A stretch of 64,000 nt of DNA from NCBI GenBank assembly GCA_028571685.1, contig CM053162.1:69924351-69988350 (forward strand). Direction: 5' to 3'. The notes under the pieces were generated by a model, which was not told the DNA's origin, did not search any database, and worked only from the letters and a program-made list of their open reading frames with translations. Position numbers and translations under genes: made by a program. Position 1 is the first letter of the stretch, and each line of letters opens with the position of its first letter. Shown here in pieces: positions 42,569-54,595 of this stretch. The DNA comes from Heterohyrax brucei (lineage: Eukaryota; Chordata; Mammalia; Hyracoidea; Procaviidae).

Positions 42569-43349
42569 CCTCCTCTATGACAGCCCTTTATCTCCAGCTT
42601 TGTGAGGGTCTTAAAAACGTATTTCATCATTGACAACACCACCAATCACACCAACTTCAAATTCTCCAGCCATATAAAAATAAGACACCTCTTCTTGTAC
42701 TCCCATTGCCCAGCTCTCATGTAAAAAATCAAGTGAATAGATCTTTATATAACAAATAAACGAGCATTCTTTATTTACCCTCCTATCTCTCGTAGTAATT
42801 GGAAAGAGAAACAAGCAAACCTTGACTGCATAAAGACTCTCTTGGTGATAGGGACAGTTTAGGATATGAGGAAATAACCATTATCACCATTAGCAAAGAA
42901 AAGCCTTCTAACCAGCAAAACCAGGAAAGTCACAATGCACACAAAGTTCTTCAGCCACAGAGAAAGGGCAACTCTTCATATTAATTTCTGATTAAGACAG
43001 AAGAAAGAGGAAGTAGAAAAAGATTCTAAAGCCTCCTGGCCTTTAGCACTGCTTGCTTTGATTCTACTTGAATTAGGTCACTTCAGCACCGGGTATTTGC
43101 CACATTAAGACTTATTAGCAGTTACCCAGGAGTTATTTCTAACAATAGCTCTACTCAGAAACTTATTATTCTCACTGGATTTTGCAAAATGCGATTTGTA
43201 GGAAAGAATACAGGTGCTGAAAGAAGGGCAGATGTTCACTAAACGAACAAAGCTGGTAGTAAATCACCACAGCATTCTTGCTCGGCTTTTCCTTTCAGAA
43301 GAGCTCAAGAAATTCTGGCCTCAGAAGAATTTTTGCAGAATTTAACCAT
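42569..43349. other. Unassigned DNA
   Basis: No gene or repeat recognised. A 67-residue minus frame at 42611-42814 has no motif. Confidence 0.4.
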
Positions 43350-43442
43350 AAAACCCCCAAACCCTTTGCTGTTGAGTCAAGTCCAACTCATAGCGACACT
43401 AGAGGTCAGAGTATATCTGCCCCATAGAGTTTCCAAGAAATA
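43350..43442 (-). mobile_element. AfroSINE, 3' half
   Basis: 'gctgttgagtcaagtccaac', 'gacactagaggtcagagtat', 'catagagtttccaagaaata'. The head half is absent. Confidence 0.88.
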
Positions 43443-43814
43443 CAAAAATATTTTATTAGGAATCATTGGTTTTTTGCTTTGTTTTTACTTTTTGTTTCGA
43501 GTGGGTTAATTAGTAAAGAAGTTATGTCTAAGGGACAATAAAAGATGGTATTACAGTAGGTAAATTATCAGTAACAAGAAAGCAGAAGTTGTTTTGTAAT
43601 GGTGAAATGCTAAACTTGAGATCAGTACAGCTGGTTCTGGTCCATAACATTTCAGAGGAATATGATAAAATCAGTCGATGGTATCTGTCTAACACCTAAC
43701 ATGTACACAACAACACCCTAGATACAGCTAAGCAAAGAAGAATATCAGACAGGTGTGTATAAGCCCTAAATTGGATAGCAAAGTCTAGAGGTTCACTAGG
43801 TGTTCAGTAAATGT

Positions 43815-44150
43815 ATGAGCAGTCAACCAAAATTGGCAGAGTCATTATCACACAAGGAGACATTTACACACAGTTCTTATCCTTTGGCAAATTAAGAGCA
43901 ACAAGAAGAATCAGATGCCTGGAGTCACAGAGGATGAACTCAATTCAATACATACATCTACATCAAATTATATGCCCTCAGAACATCACATCACATCTGC
44001 ATTCTACTCAAATGTCAGGGGAACATTTACAAAGATAGCTCATAAGCTTAGTCATAAAGAAAACTTCAATACAGCGCAAAGGGTAGAAATTTTTCAGACC
44101 ATATTCGTTGACCTCCATGTAATGAAATATAAACAATGACCAAGAAATAA
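43815..44150 (+). mobile_element. Old L1 ORF2 endonuclease fragment
   Basis: 'tttacaaagatagctcataa', 'agcttagtcataaagaaaac', 'ttttcagaccatattcgttg' and 'aatgaaatataaac' parallel the end of the L1 endonuclease domain (compare L1-B near 19925-20040). Heavily decayed. Confidence 0.55.
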
Positions 44151-44667
44151 AAAATAAAACCAGCAGATAAAATGCAGTGTTCTATTAAAGTACAACACAC
44201 TTTGGCCAAAGGGGGTTTGTTTTAGAAGTGTTAACAGTTCAATACTATGAATGCTATTAAAGTAATTCATTACTTCAATAAGCCAAAAAAATAAATTCAA
44301 CATTTGAATATTCAGCATAATAGCATTATAAAAAGTCAAAGGAATACATTGGTGATATGCAGAATAACATCATCATCAACAAAGCCATTAAAGTAAAACT
44401 TAAATGTGAAACTCATGATGTGTCCCAACAAAATAAAACAGATGCAAAGAAGCTGACTTAAATGCAGCACTACTATGCAATATTTTTCTGGAATTTAAGA
44501 TAAGAAATAACAGGCACATAAATTGGCAAGAATATTAAAGTATCATCATTTGTGAGTTTGATTGTCTACCTTGAACATCTGAGGATCACTTTACAACTAT
44601 TGGAACCAATAAGTATCTTCAAGATGATGTCCAGTTAGTTGTTTTAAAAAAATAGCAACAAAAATAA
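44151..44667. other. Unassigned AT-rich DNA
   Basis: No gene or repeat recognised. Confidence 0.4.
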
Positions 44668-44793
44668 TGTTGTAAGGTGCTGCTGATTGGTTCCAACTCA
44701 CAGCAACCCTACGTGCAGCATAACAAAACACTGCTGGCACCATCCTCACAACTGATGTCAATGTTTGAGCCCATGGATGCAGCCATGGTGTCA
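44668..44793 (-). mobile_element. RTE 3' terminus, reversed
   Basis: 'gttgtaaggtgctgctgatt', 'ggttccaactcacagcaacc', 'actgctggcaccatcctcac', 'tgagcccatggatgcagcc' are the reverse of the RTE 3' end. Severely 5'-truncated. Confidence 0.85.
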
Positions 44794-46853
44794 GTTATAT
44801 GGATATACATGTATGTATTCATAATTACAGAATCTTTTATGTCTAATCAGCACAACCTCAATAAAATCACCATCCAACCAACTAAACATACTAGAGAGAA
44901 ATAATAACCATTGTTTATGACCTCCAAGTGTTTGCTGGTAAGGGAAAAAATATGGAAGATGAGAGAGGCACTTACACGTCCTCATGGTATACAATGAGTG
45001 GATTGAAATGTAGACATCACATCTGGAATGTATTTTTTTACAAAAACATGGAGTCTTATTTTCTCTAACTCATCTCATCTCGCCCTTGGGATTCCATTCC
45101 TGATGACAAAGAATGAAATAACTTAAACTTGGTAATATAAAGAAACGCAGCTGCTCCTACTCTAACAAACTCTCTTACCTTAACTATTTGAGCTCAAACT
45201 TTAATCTTTCTATGGAGAACTTCCTTTCTTCCAGAGAATTCTTCTTCCTTCGTCCTCCCAGAAAGGGATGGATGAATGAGGAAGTCTACAGAGCTTGGTG
45301 GTGTAGGGAGAAGCTTGGAATCAGTTAATTGCTCTGTGTGTCTTGACTGGTCTATTCCCAGTTATGTTTGGTCTGGATCTTGAGATTGTAATACTGGTGC
45401 CTGTTAAAATACCCTCAGTCATCATGATTCTTCCTCAGTTACCATGATTCTTTCTTTCCCCACTCATACAGAATTTTATTTACAATTCTATAAACTGATA
45501 TGCCAGAGACCCCAGAAAGACTGTTCAAATTGGACTTGGCTGGATATTGCCACTGCAGAGAAAAAAAATGTGTGCTTCGGTGGAAAACTGTGCTTTGTCT
45601 AGATTCCAGAGGACTCTTCTCTGAACTAGCTGATTTGGATCTTACAGCCCCAGTAGCTGAAGTCTGTTTTACAATTCTGTAGATTATAGAAAAATGATAG
45701 CAATGCAAAATAAATTTTATCTGTCCTAAGAAAATTCTGTTCTGTCTGATAGAGGTTCAGTTGGTACTGGCTTAGGCATCGTTTTTGGATGCTAAATCCT
45801 CTGCAGTGTCCACTTCCCTACATTGGCTCATCTTTACACCTCCGATGGGAAATCTAGGCTTGACTCTGTGGGCACCTTCACTTCATTATCCTTGATCTAT
45901 AAAATTGCCTGCTCTTTAGATTATTTTTTGAACCCCTTATAACGTGTCTGATTCTCTTATTAGTTTTGAAATTAATGAAAATCTTTTACTATTGTTCATT
46001 TTTTTATACCCATATAAGAGTCACAATTTTGCTCTGGTGAAAGTTATCTTTTTAAAAGCACTTTATTGCGTTTTGAGTGAACGTTTGACACAGAGTATTC
46101 AGTTCTCATTTAACGCTTTCTATACACATTGTCCCGTGACATTGGCTGCCTTTTTCACAATGATAACATTCTCGTTATTTCCATTTTGATCATTCTTTTT
46201 CCTTGTCCCCCACCCACCACCACTTTCTCATCTTTCTTCTAGGGTAAGCATTAACCATTAGATTTCATGTAAACTATTATTGTGAGAAGCACAGTACTTA
46301 TGGGTGATATTTATTTTATGGGCCATTTGGTTGAAAGGCCTCTCAAGTGGTTTGAGTTCTAAAGCAAAAGACTATCTCAGGGTGACAGACTCACAGATTC
46401 ACCTAGTCTACTGGTCTGGTAAGTGTGGCTAGTCTTTAGAAGTTTGAGTTTTGTTCTACCTTGCCCTCCCATCCTATTCTGGGACCACATATTGAGCTTC
46501 TGGTTGGAAGAGATGGTAGTGGTTGCTGGGCACCACCTAGTTCTTTTGATCTCAAAGTTAGTGATGTCATTGTTCATGTAGACTATTGGTTCTGTAGGCT
46601 AGTTCCTCCTTTGAACTTTTGGTTTCCTTCTTTCTCTTTTGCTCCAGATGGGTAGAGATGAACAGTTGTATCTTAGATGGCATCTTGGAAGCTTTTCAGA
46701 CCCCAGACACAACTCACCAGACTCGGCTGTAGAACACTGTCTTTATGCAGTATATCATGTCAGCTGAGACTATGATCTGAAGCCCTTAAACCCAGAAGAC
46801 CAGTCCCAAGTACTCTTTGGTTATGTCCAGGAAGTGTCTAGGAAGTATCCAGG
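44794..46853. other. Unassigned DNA
   Basis: 2 kb without a recognised gene. Opposed frames at 45439-45708 (-) and 45500-45682 (+) overlap and lack motifs. No named repeat recognised. Confidence 0.4.
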
Positions 46854-47020
46854 AGATCCTGGTAGCACGGTGGTTAAGAGCTAAGGCTGGTAACCAAAAG
46901 GTTAGCGGTTCACATTCACCAGTAGCTCTTTGGAAACTGTGTGGGGCAGTACTGCCCTGTGACACAGGGTTGTTACAAGTTGGAACGGACTGGATGGCAG
47001 CAGGTTTTGTTTGTTTTAGG
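46854..47020 (+). mobile_element. AfroSINE
   Basis: 'cctggtagcacggtggttaa', 'gtaaccaaaaggttagcggt', 'gcagtactgccctgtgacac', 'gttggaacggactggatggc' and then a T-rich end. Confidence 0.93.
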
Positions 47021-47199
47021 GAGTATCCATAACTGCTCACCCATGTGTTTTATTTTATACTTGAAAATATCTGCAACTCATAAACATGTGTACATGTATG
47101 TCTACAGTTATTCATATATGCCTTCTTATACATATTTGTGCTGACATATATTTATGTAAACAAAAATACATTTTCTAGGTTTTATTACTGTTGTTGCAA

Positions 47200-47937
47200 A
47201 ATTGTATTTTCCCCAATGAATTTTTTTTTACAAACTTTCACACAAATTTTTCAGTGAAATCAGTTATGTTTATCACAATTTGTCATGGTTCTCTAAAGCT
47301 TACTTGCCCCTCCTCCCCTCTTCTCCCTGCCAACTGCCAGTGAGTATTGTTTTCTATCTATTTATCTGTTCTTATCTTCTTATCAAACAAGGATCATACA
47401 ATATTTGTCCTTATATGTTTGATTTATTTCACTTAGCATTAGGTCTTTCATGTTGTAATATTTTTTGTAGATTCATCTTTGCTCGTTATGGATGCATAGT
47501 GTTCCACTGTGTTGATTAATCACAATTTACTTATCCATTCATCCATTCATGAATACTTTGTATGTTTCTATTGTTTTGCTATCTGAATAAAGTTGTAATC
47601 AACATAGGAGTGCATGTGTCTGAAAGTGTTAGTAGTTTTATGTTCCTAGGAGGAGAATTGCTGGATCATACTTTTGGGCTAGCAGCCATAGCGCTTAACT
47701 GCTATGCCACCCAGGTTTCCACTGGACCATAAGGTAGCTCCATTTCTGTGTTTTTGAGGAAGTCTCCCATCATGGTTGTACCGTTCTAAAGGCCCACCAA
47801 AAGTTAATAAGGGTTACAATCTCCCCACACCCTTACTAACACTTGTTGTTTTCTGGTTTTTAAAATCAGTGCCATTTTAGTGGGAGTAAGATGGCATCTG
47901 ATTGCAGTATTTATTTATACCTCTCTAATGGCTAATA
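47200..47937 (-). mobile_element. L1 3' portion, reversed
   Basis: 'tttatttcacttagcattag', 'atttacttatccattcatcc', 'taggaggagaattgctggat', 'ccattttagtgggagtaaga' are the reverse of the L1 ORF2 C-terminal end, in the expected order. A SINE piece interrupts it at 47673. Confidence 0.82.
47673..47721 (-). mobile_element. AfroSINE head fragment
   Basis: 'ttttgggctagcagccatag' then 'cgcttaactgctatgccacc' and caggtttcc. Only the reversed head remains. L1 sequence 'ctggatcata' / 'ctggaccata' flanks it, a possible target-site duplication. Confidence 0.85.
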
Positions 47938-48096
47938 GGAAACCCTGGTGGCATAGTGGGTTAAGTGTTACATCTGCTAGCCAAAAGAGAGGCAGTTCTA
48001 ATCCACCAGTTACTCCATGGAAAGCCTATGGGACAGTTCTACTCTCTCCGAGAGGGTCACTATTATTCAGCACCAACTGGATGGCAACAGTTTATA
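47938..48096 (+). mobile_element. AfroSINE
   Basis: 'ggaaaccctggtggcatagt', 'ctagccaaaagagaggcagt', 'ctactctctccgagagggtc', 'caccaactggatggcaacag'. Confidence 0.93.
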
Positions 48097-48158
48097 CATA
48101 GCGTTTTGGCTTGGCTATGTTATCTGCAAATTAGGATAATTTTACTTCTTTCCAATTT

Positions 48159-49255
48159 GTTGTTGTTATTAGGTGCCATCAAGTTGGTTCCCACTCAGAG
48201 CAACCTTAGGTGTGGCCGCAGGAAACGTTTTCTGATCATGCGCCATCCTCTCGATGGTTGCTATGCTTGAGCCCATCGTTGCAGACAGGGTCTTAATCCG
48301 TCTCTTAGAGGGACTTCCTCTCTTTCACTGACCATCTACTTTTATGAGCCTTATGTCCCTCTCCAGTGGCTGGTTTTGCCATCCACTCTTCTAAGGAGTG
48401 TCTTGCCTTTGCTTCATTCAAAATTTGTTAGTTCTTCTGGCAACCGTGTTGTATTTAGTTACCTTCACCACAACAATTTAAAAGCATCCGTTCTTTGGTA
48501 TTCCTCATTCTTTGTCCAGCTTTTAAATGTATATGAGGTGATGGGAAATATCATGGTTTGGTTCAAGTACATCTTATTCCACAAGGCGACATCTTTGTTT
48601 TTTAACACTGTAAAGAGGGCTTTTGCAGCAGATTTGCCTCAGTTTGCTACATCACTTGATTCCTTAACCATAGCGTCTGTGGATCCAAGTAAAATGAAAC
48701 CTTGACAACCTCAGTATTTTCTCTACTGTTTCTCTAATGTTGCTTATTGGTCCTTTAGGACAATTTCTGTCTTCTTCCTGTTGAGACGTAATTAACTGTG
48801 ATGGCTGTAGTCTTTGACCTTCATTAGGAAGTACTCCGAGTCCTCTTCAGTCTCGGGAAGCACTTTTAGGAGTCTTCCTCCAATCCTGATGTCACTTTTT
48901 TTTCTTCATGTCGTCTGTCTTCTCTGATTATTTGCTCAGCTTCCAGTATGGTGAAAGGATGCGACCTTGACTGACACCTTTTCTGATCTTAAGCCAGGCA
49001 TTATCCTCTTGTTCTATTTAGATGACTGCTTCTTCGTGTATGTACAGGTTCCTCAAGGGCACAACTAGGTGTTGTGTGATTTCTCTTCTTTGAAGTATTA
49101 TCTATAATTTCCTGTGACCCACAGAGTTGAATAACTTTGCGTGGTCAATAAAAAACAAGTAAATATCTTTCAGCCAAAATTCACCTGACATCAGCAATGA
49201 TCTCTCTCATTGCACATCCTCTTCTGTATCTGGCTTGAATTTTCGGGCAATTCCA
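48159..49255 (-). mobile_element. RTE (BovB-like) LINE 3' portion, reversed (RTE-G)
   Basis: It begins with the reversed tail ttgttgttgttattaggtgc, passes 'gagcccatcgttgcagacag' and reaches RT-region sequence near 48900-49250 (on the minus strand, 'agctgagcaaataatcagag' and 'ttttattgaccacgcaaag'). These match RTE-A and RTE-B in the opposite orientation. The 5' half is missing and the frames are broken. Confidence 0.85.
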
Positions 49256-50539
49256 TGTTGATGGACTGCTGCCTCCTCACACTCTTATTGCCTACAAACT
49301 CCCACAGGCACTTTGCACTGCCTTGCAGAAAACCTGGCTAGACTTTCTTGGGTAAGCTCCCTTTCTGTGTTCGCTGCTTAGGCTGTTACCCAGTCCCATC
49401 CCCAAATGGCTGGGATGTGCTTGCACTCCCACTGTTAGCGGGTGAGATCTCTCGGTTTCTGTGCTGAGATCATTCCTCCTCTCCCCAACTTCTGGACTCA
49501 CACTGATTCCCTAATTCCTCAGCTGCTGTTCGGAGTTCTGAGATCTCAGTCTGTGCTTGTTTTTCACATGGTGTGGTGTGTCAGTTGCTAGGAGAGTAGA
49601 TTGGAGAATCCGTTTGCTTGGCCATCCTTCTCCAGCCTGAGAATTACATTTGAACACCACACTTTTGTCATTCTCCGCCTTTTTGCAGAGACTGATGGCA
49701 CCACGATGTTGGAGAACTGCACCTATGGGGATTTCTGACAACTGAAATTACCCTGCAGAACAAATCTGTGGGATAGAGGATACTTTCAAGTCCCACAGAC
49801 ACAGTAGGGGGCTAGAGAAGAAGAATTGCCACCAAATTTGGACTTAGTACTGACTACGTGAGGCCAACAGCAACACTGTAAATCTTGACTTATTTTAATA
49901 GATCTCATTCCTCAGCAGGTGAAGGAATTTGTGGTGAACAGGGACTGTATGAGGCAGACCTCTGAACAAATATATTGCCCACCTGAAGCCAAGTGACAGG
50001 AACCTCATGACAGTGACAGTGTGACGGACTGGTATATAATACAATATACTGGTGGGTATATAATACAACCTAGTGGGCAGACTGGTCTGTCAGTCCTCAG
50101 AATAACTGATACCCTATAGGCATTTCACATGCTCTACAGCAGTACAACAAACTTGGTTTCCATGGCCCAGAAGATGACCCTAATTAGTGCCCAAAGCACG
50201 TGGGACAAGGTTCCAAGATTGAAGTGAACTCTGGGACTGACCCACAGCTGTTGACACGGAGACCTTTTAGGTAAAGAATAAATTCTTTCTTACCAGTTCT
50301 GCAAATGAGCCTTACTAACTCTACTGGAGAAATGGAAGCTGAAGTACATACACATAGTCTGCTGTCAAACACAGCCTTTACCTTCAGAGGGAATTTTCTA
50401 TCCAAAGTGCTGAAAAGAGGTGGGTCCCAGGGGATATGGTCTGTAATAGACTGAAGTTCAAGAGAATCAAACAAATTATAATGCATCTGACGCAAAACAC
50501 AGTGGTCACTACACACAGACTTTTGTCATCAAACTACCG
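49256..50539. other. Unassigned DNA
   Basis: 49270-49745, read on the minus strand, has an L1-leader-like flavour but is not secure. 50020-50060 contains a short repetition of 'tatataatacaa'. A 110-residue minus frame (50184-50516) has no motif I recognise. Confidence 0.3.
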
Positions 50540-50830
50540 GCTACCCAAGCAGTGGCAAAATTGCAATTCATAAAAGACAAAAGCAGGAAGAAAAATGATC
50601 ACATGGTAATGTAGACAGAGATTGGAGTTATGCAACTATAAGCCAAAGATTGCCAAGAACTGCCAGGAGGTAGAAAGAGCCATGGAAGAGAATCTCTCTC
50701 AGTGATTCCAGAGGGAACCAAGCCTTCTGACATCTTCATTTGGGGCTTCTATCCTCCAGAACTATGAGAAAACAAATCTCTGATTTACTTTGGGGTGATA
50801 ACTATGAACAAGCCAAAATAAAGTTAACTA
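50540..50830 (+). mobile_element. MaLR-like LTR, 3' part
   Basis: 'gacagagattggagttatgc', 'attgccaagaactgccagga', 'agccttctgacatcttcatt', 'ctccagaactatgagaaaac' follow the MLT1/MST LTR end. The beginning is not found. Confidence 0.65.
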
Positions 50831-50895
50831 GCATATGGTTACCACCCAAAAAGCTGGAAGTAAGTCTTTACTAAAATAATTTATTAGACACTTTG

Positions 50896-51380
50896 TGTTT
50901 TAGTCATCTAGTGCAGCTACAGCAAAAATACCACAAGTTGATGGCTTTAAAAACATAAATTGATTTTCTCCCAGAAAAGTAGGCTACACGTCCAAATTCA
51001 GGACATCATCTCCAGGGAAAGGCTTTTTCTATTGGCTCTGGAGAAAGGCCCTTGTCAGTCTTTCCCTGAATGAGAGCTTCTGCAGTGCTGGGACCTCTGG
51101 TCCTTTCCCCAGGACCTGCTCTGCATCGGGTACTGCTTCTTGGTGGTACGAGGCCCCCAACTCTCTGCTTGTTTCCTTTTCCTTTATATCTTAAGAGTCT
51201 GCCTGAAGGCACAAAACAATCTTTTACACTGCACCCTGCCCCAGCAACCCAACTGCCACCCACCTTCCCTCGTTAACATCATAGAGGCAGAGTTTACAAC
51301 CCGGAAGAACATCACGTAATGCCATGGCCTAACCAGACTGCTTGCACCTTTGGGGAGGAGCACAATTCAATCCATGATAG
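50896..51380 (-). mobile_element. Solo LTR, MaLR-like, reversed
   Basis: 'ttttagtcatctagtgcagc' then 'tacagcaaaaataccacaag' is the reversed LTR end. 'aattcaatccatgata' (51365-51380) is the reversed start (compare tgtcatggattgaattgtgt at 37075). Length about 485 bp. Confidence 0.85.
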
Positions 51381-52190
51381 TTTGGAAGTGCACAGAATCC
51401 TGCGATACTGAGAGGAAGTTTGAACGTAGTTTTCCATTATGTTTAGAAATGTTTCGTGACTGGATATGTTTAGGGAATACTCTGGAACAATAGATATCTT
51501 CTGACACCTTGCAGACAAGAAGAAGGGGATCAAGCAGGTGCTTTTAAGATGGCCATCAGCTATGTAGTTTTGCAGGCACTGCTACTTCTGTGACATGAAC
51601 ATAATGTGGACACTTGAGTCACACTCTTCCACTTGGCTTCTGTAACTTTGACGGTGGTGGTGTCAGAAATGAACTTAGTGTGTTATCCTCATTATGGAAG
51701 TGAAAGATCTTTTTTGGAGTGAGTGGGAAGAAGAATTACAGCAACCCCAGAAAGGAAAGAAGAAAGTGGCTTCTTAAGTAAACGCAATGAATGGCTATTT
51801 AGCTGACTCACCCTGCTAGACTTGAGCATTATGGCTTAGCTGAGAGGGAGTGCTCTCACTCCAAGAATACTTTGTGCTGTCCCAGCAATCCTTCTGGATT
51901 TCTTTTCCTTGTTCCTGTTGGCTTCCTTTCATGGCTGCTTGGTTTGCTCAGCACTCACTGGCACTCACCAATTCACCCTTCTCCGCAGTGCTAGTGCATT
52001 TCTTAGAGAAATTTCCCTCCATAGGTAGACAGGTCTCAAAGGGTATCCTTTTGCAAACTACTAAATCTTCACCAGTTTCTGTTTCCCACCATATGTTCTC
52101 ATTGACAAAAGACTTTTTGTCCCATGTTGGGAATTGGTAGGAAATCAGAGGTGGTCCGAGTTCATTAAATCCTTCCAGCTCACCCAGATG
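51381..52190. other. Unassigned DNA
   Basis: No gene or repeat recognised. The 96-residue frame 51850-52140 has no motif. Confidence 0.4.
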
Positions 52191-52203
52191 AAAAGGAACC
52201 CTG

Positions 52204-52323
52204 ATGGTGCCATAGTTAAGACCATGGGAGAAGGATCTTGTGAACTGCTTCTACAAAATGAAAGCCTAGGAGAACCTTCTGGGAAGTTCTGTGCTGTGAC
52301 ATGGGGCTGCTGGGAGATGAAAT
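52204..52323 (+). repeat. 120-bp tandem unit, copy 1
   Basis: Identical base for base to 52324-52443. Because 120 is a multiple of three, open frames on both strands (52134-52601 + and 52145-52567 -) run through both copies, giving a 40-residue internal repeat that is a by-product. Confidence 0.98.
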
Positions 52324-52443
52324 ATGGTGCCATAGTTAAGACCATGGGAGAAGGATCTTGTGAACTGCTTCTACAAAATGAAAGCCTAGGAGAACCTTCT
52401 GGGAAGTTCTGTGCTGTGACATGGGGCTGCTGGGAGATGAAAT
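52324..52443 (+). repeat. 120-bp tandem unit, copy 2
   Basis: Exact copy of the preceding unit. Similarity ends at 52443, where 'tagacaatgg' replaces 'atggtgcc'. Confidence 0.98.
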
Positions 52444-52470
52444 TAGACAATGGCTCCCAACCACAGGCCT

Positions 52471-53390
52471 GGATGAAGGGAGAGGAGACAGGTCTTGTGC
52501 AGAGGTGTTTCATTTGGCCAAGGAAAAGCCTAGCTGATGAGCACGCTGGAGACAGAGCTACCAACATGGGAAGCCAAGGGGATGTTCTGCCCCTCCGTTG
52601 ACAATCCGCCCCTTGTCACTTGCAAGAGTACTCAGATTAGCAGGGATGGTGCCCTCATCTCTACCCAGCGGGTGGCACCACCTCTCAGCAGTGCTGGCTT
52701 CCTTTCACTTCCTGTTGTTCCCAATAAACCATAAAAATGCACACTGGCGAGATGCCTGTCACATGTGCTCTTTTTCATTTGCTCGGCTGAATATCTCACA
52801 GGGGGCACTGTGGCAGGCATGCATCACGCGGGTTCCTGGAGGCTGAAGATGTCACCAGTGTCTCATGTGCTAAAAAGATTAAATACCATGCGTGTGTCCA
52901 ACAGCACTACGAAAGCACTGGGGTGACAAAGGGTTGCCAGGGGCAAAGTGAGGCAAGCACACCACCAGAATTTAAAGTGTTTGACCGTATTTGCTTTTGA
53001 ATCTTGTCAACACTGAAAACTGTTCTCTTCCGCGTCATATTCAGTCAGTATCCACTGTGAAAGACTAAAAAGATTCAAAATCAGGACCAATAAGAAATAA
53101 AAAAGTAATAGTAACAAAAGCCAGAGTGATAAAAAAAATCACTTTATCGTGTTTAACCAACCCCTGTGCCATAAAACCGGGTATCTGGTGAAAGTGCTTG
53201 ATGAAACATGGATGAAGACCTTAAACTGTGCCATTAAAATAAAGATAAAATTCTTAGACCCTAATTTTTACCTACTAGATGAAAGCAAAATGTCTCTCTA
53301 AAAGCTTTAGCAAAGTTTACACAGGTGTAAAAATTTGGAGAAATGAGAACATAAAGAAATGGAGACACAAATAGTGATTACTCAACAAAT
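52471..53390. other. Unassigned DNA
   Basis: No gene or repeat recognised. Opposed short frames at 52598-52846 and 52632-52820 overlap. Confidence 0.4.
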
Positions 53391-53394
53391 CCCT

Positions 53395-53550
53395 CGTCGT
53401 GCCCGTGCCAGGGAGTGGTGTATACGGCAGTGAACACACAGACTTGGCGGGCAGGGAGCTTGTGGTCTCGGGGGACAGAACAGACGACCAACAGGCACTG
53501 CATCAAGAGCAGCTACACGCCAGGTTATGTCCTGTAAAGGTGATAATGAC
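53395..53550 (+). repeat. Ancient mammalian repeat (L2-like)
   Basis: 'gtgccagggagtggtgtata', 'cggcagtgaacacacagact', 'gggagcttgtggtctcgggg' are the opening of the same old repeat seen at 31665. Confidence 0.5.
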
Positions 53551-53582
53551 GATGACAAGAATAACGTCTAACACAGAAAGTC

Positions 53583-53810
53583 ATCACGCGTGCCACACAT
53601 TATTTTAAGATGCCGACAGTCATTTAGTCCTCACAGCCACCTTGGCAAGTAAGTATGATCTTTGGCCCTATTGAGTCGGAATCAACTCAACAGCAGTGGG
53701 CTTTATTTTACAAACAGAAAAACTGAAACACTGAGAGGTTTAGTCACTTCTCAGGACGACAAGGCTGGCAAAGGACTGATTGGGCATTCTGCTCACACTA
53801 TATTTAGGTA
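53583..53810 (-). repeat. MIR, reversed, SINE-interrupted
   Basis: 'catttagtcctcacagccac', 'ttacaaacagaaaaactgaa', 'cactgagaggtttagtcact' follow reversed MIR order. A SINE tail sits in the middle. Confidence 0.75.
53662..53706 (+). mobile_element. AfroSINE 3' fragment inside MIR
   Basis: 'attgagtcggaatcaactca' then acagcagtgggc. About 40 bp of SINE tail only. Confidence 0.8.
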
Positions 53811-53904
53811 TGTCTGTATCTTTGTATTCATATTTCATTATTTGTTAAATTAATGTTATTCTATAAATCTGTAGGAGAAATCTGTGGCCGTCTGTTCCTG
53901 TGCC

Positions 53905-53975
53905 CCCACAGGGGGCACTTCTACTCTGCCTCACAGTGTTGCTATAAGCCAGAATCGATGGGTTTGGTTTTTCAT
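53905..53975 (+). mobile_element. AfroSINE 3' fragment
   Basis: 'cacttctactctgcctcaca', 'gtgttgctataagccagaat', 'cgatgggtttggtttttc'. 5'-truncated. Confidence 0.85.
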
Positions 53976-54049
53976 ACAAATTTATTCGTTGTTAGTGTTA
54001 AACAAAACTGTCACTCAGAGTTCCTGGGAGTAACCAGAGCTCATCAGCG

Positions 54050-54230
54050 AGAACTGAGTCCCTAGGTGGTGTACATGGTTAATGTGCTCAACTGTCAAAA
54101 GTTTGGAAGATCAAGACCTCTGAAAAGTGTCTGGCAAGAAAGGCCTGCAGATCTTCTTCCATAAAACCAGCCCCTGAAAGCCCTGTGGAGCACAGTTCTG
54201 CTCTGACACACACACACAGTCACCGGCAAC
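54050..54230 (+). mobile_element. AfroSINE, long subfamily
   Basis: 'gtccctaggtggtgtacatg', 'tggcaagaaaggcctgcaga', 'tcttcttccataaaaccagc', 'gagcacagttctgctctgac'. It ends in a short CA run and loses the tail. Confidence 0.88.
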
Positions 54231-54244
54231 ATTTTTTTTTTTTT

Positions 54245-54595
54245 CAGACATACTGAAGAGATTCAGGGAGGCCTCACTGAAGTACTGACGTTTTATGAGC
54301 AGAGACCTAGGGATAGTAGGCTTATGCTACCTGGAGAAAGGAGGGAGGAGTATTCTAAGCAGCAGCAAGAGCCTGGGCTAAGGCCGTAAGCCTGCGGCTG
54401 GTAAGGGCCACAGAAGCTTCTGAAGCAGAGGACCGTAAAGCAGGCTTGTGTGGCTGGGGCAGGCTGGCACTCAGAAAACACTTGGAGACCAAGGAGGCAG
54501 GCCTGAGTCGAGTGAGACAGGACTTTCTCTGGGGAAGAATCTTCTTGTTTGTTTTATCCTGAGTGCGAGGGGAAGTGTCTTTGGGGAAAAATGAA
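54245..54595 (+). repeat. Ancient mammalian repeat (L2-like)
   Basis: 'agggaggcctcactgaagta', 'ttatgagcagagacctaggg', 'gtattctaagcagcagcaag', 'tttatcctgagtgcgagggg' follow a long-known old repeat order. This is the most extended copy here. Confidence 0.55.

Larger units (their letters stand above)
52194..52470 (+). mobile_element. AfroSINE with duplicated body
   Basis: Head 'aaggaaccctgatggtgcca' is followed by a diverged body and 3' part 'ttctgtgctgtgacatgggg', then a decayed tail (gagatgaaattagacaatgg). Bases 52204-52323 are repeated exactly at 52324-52443, making the SINE about 120 bp too long. Confidence 0.72.

Noticed and set aside
52134..52601. A 155-residue frame with an exact internal 40-residue repeat, and a 140-residue frame opposite
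   Set aside because: Both come from the 120-bp tandem duplication of SINE sequence. Neither has a motif or coding signal, and two opposed frames over one repeat are not both genes.
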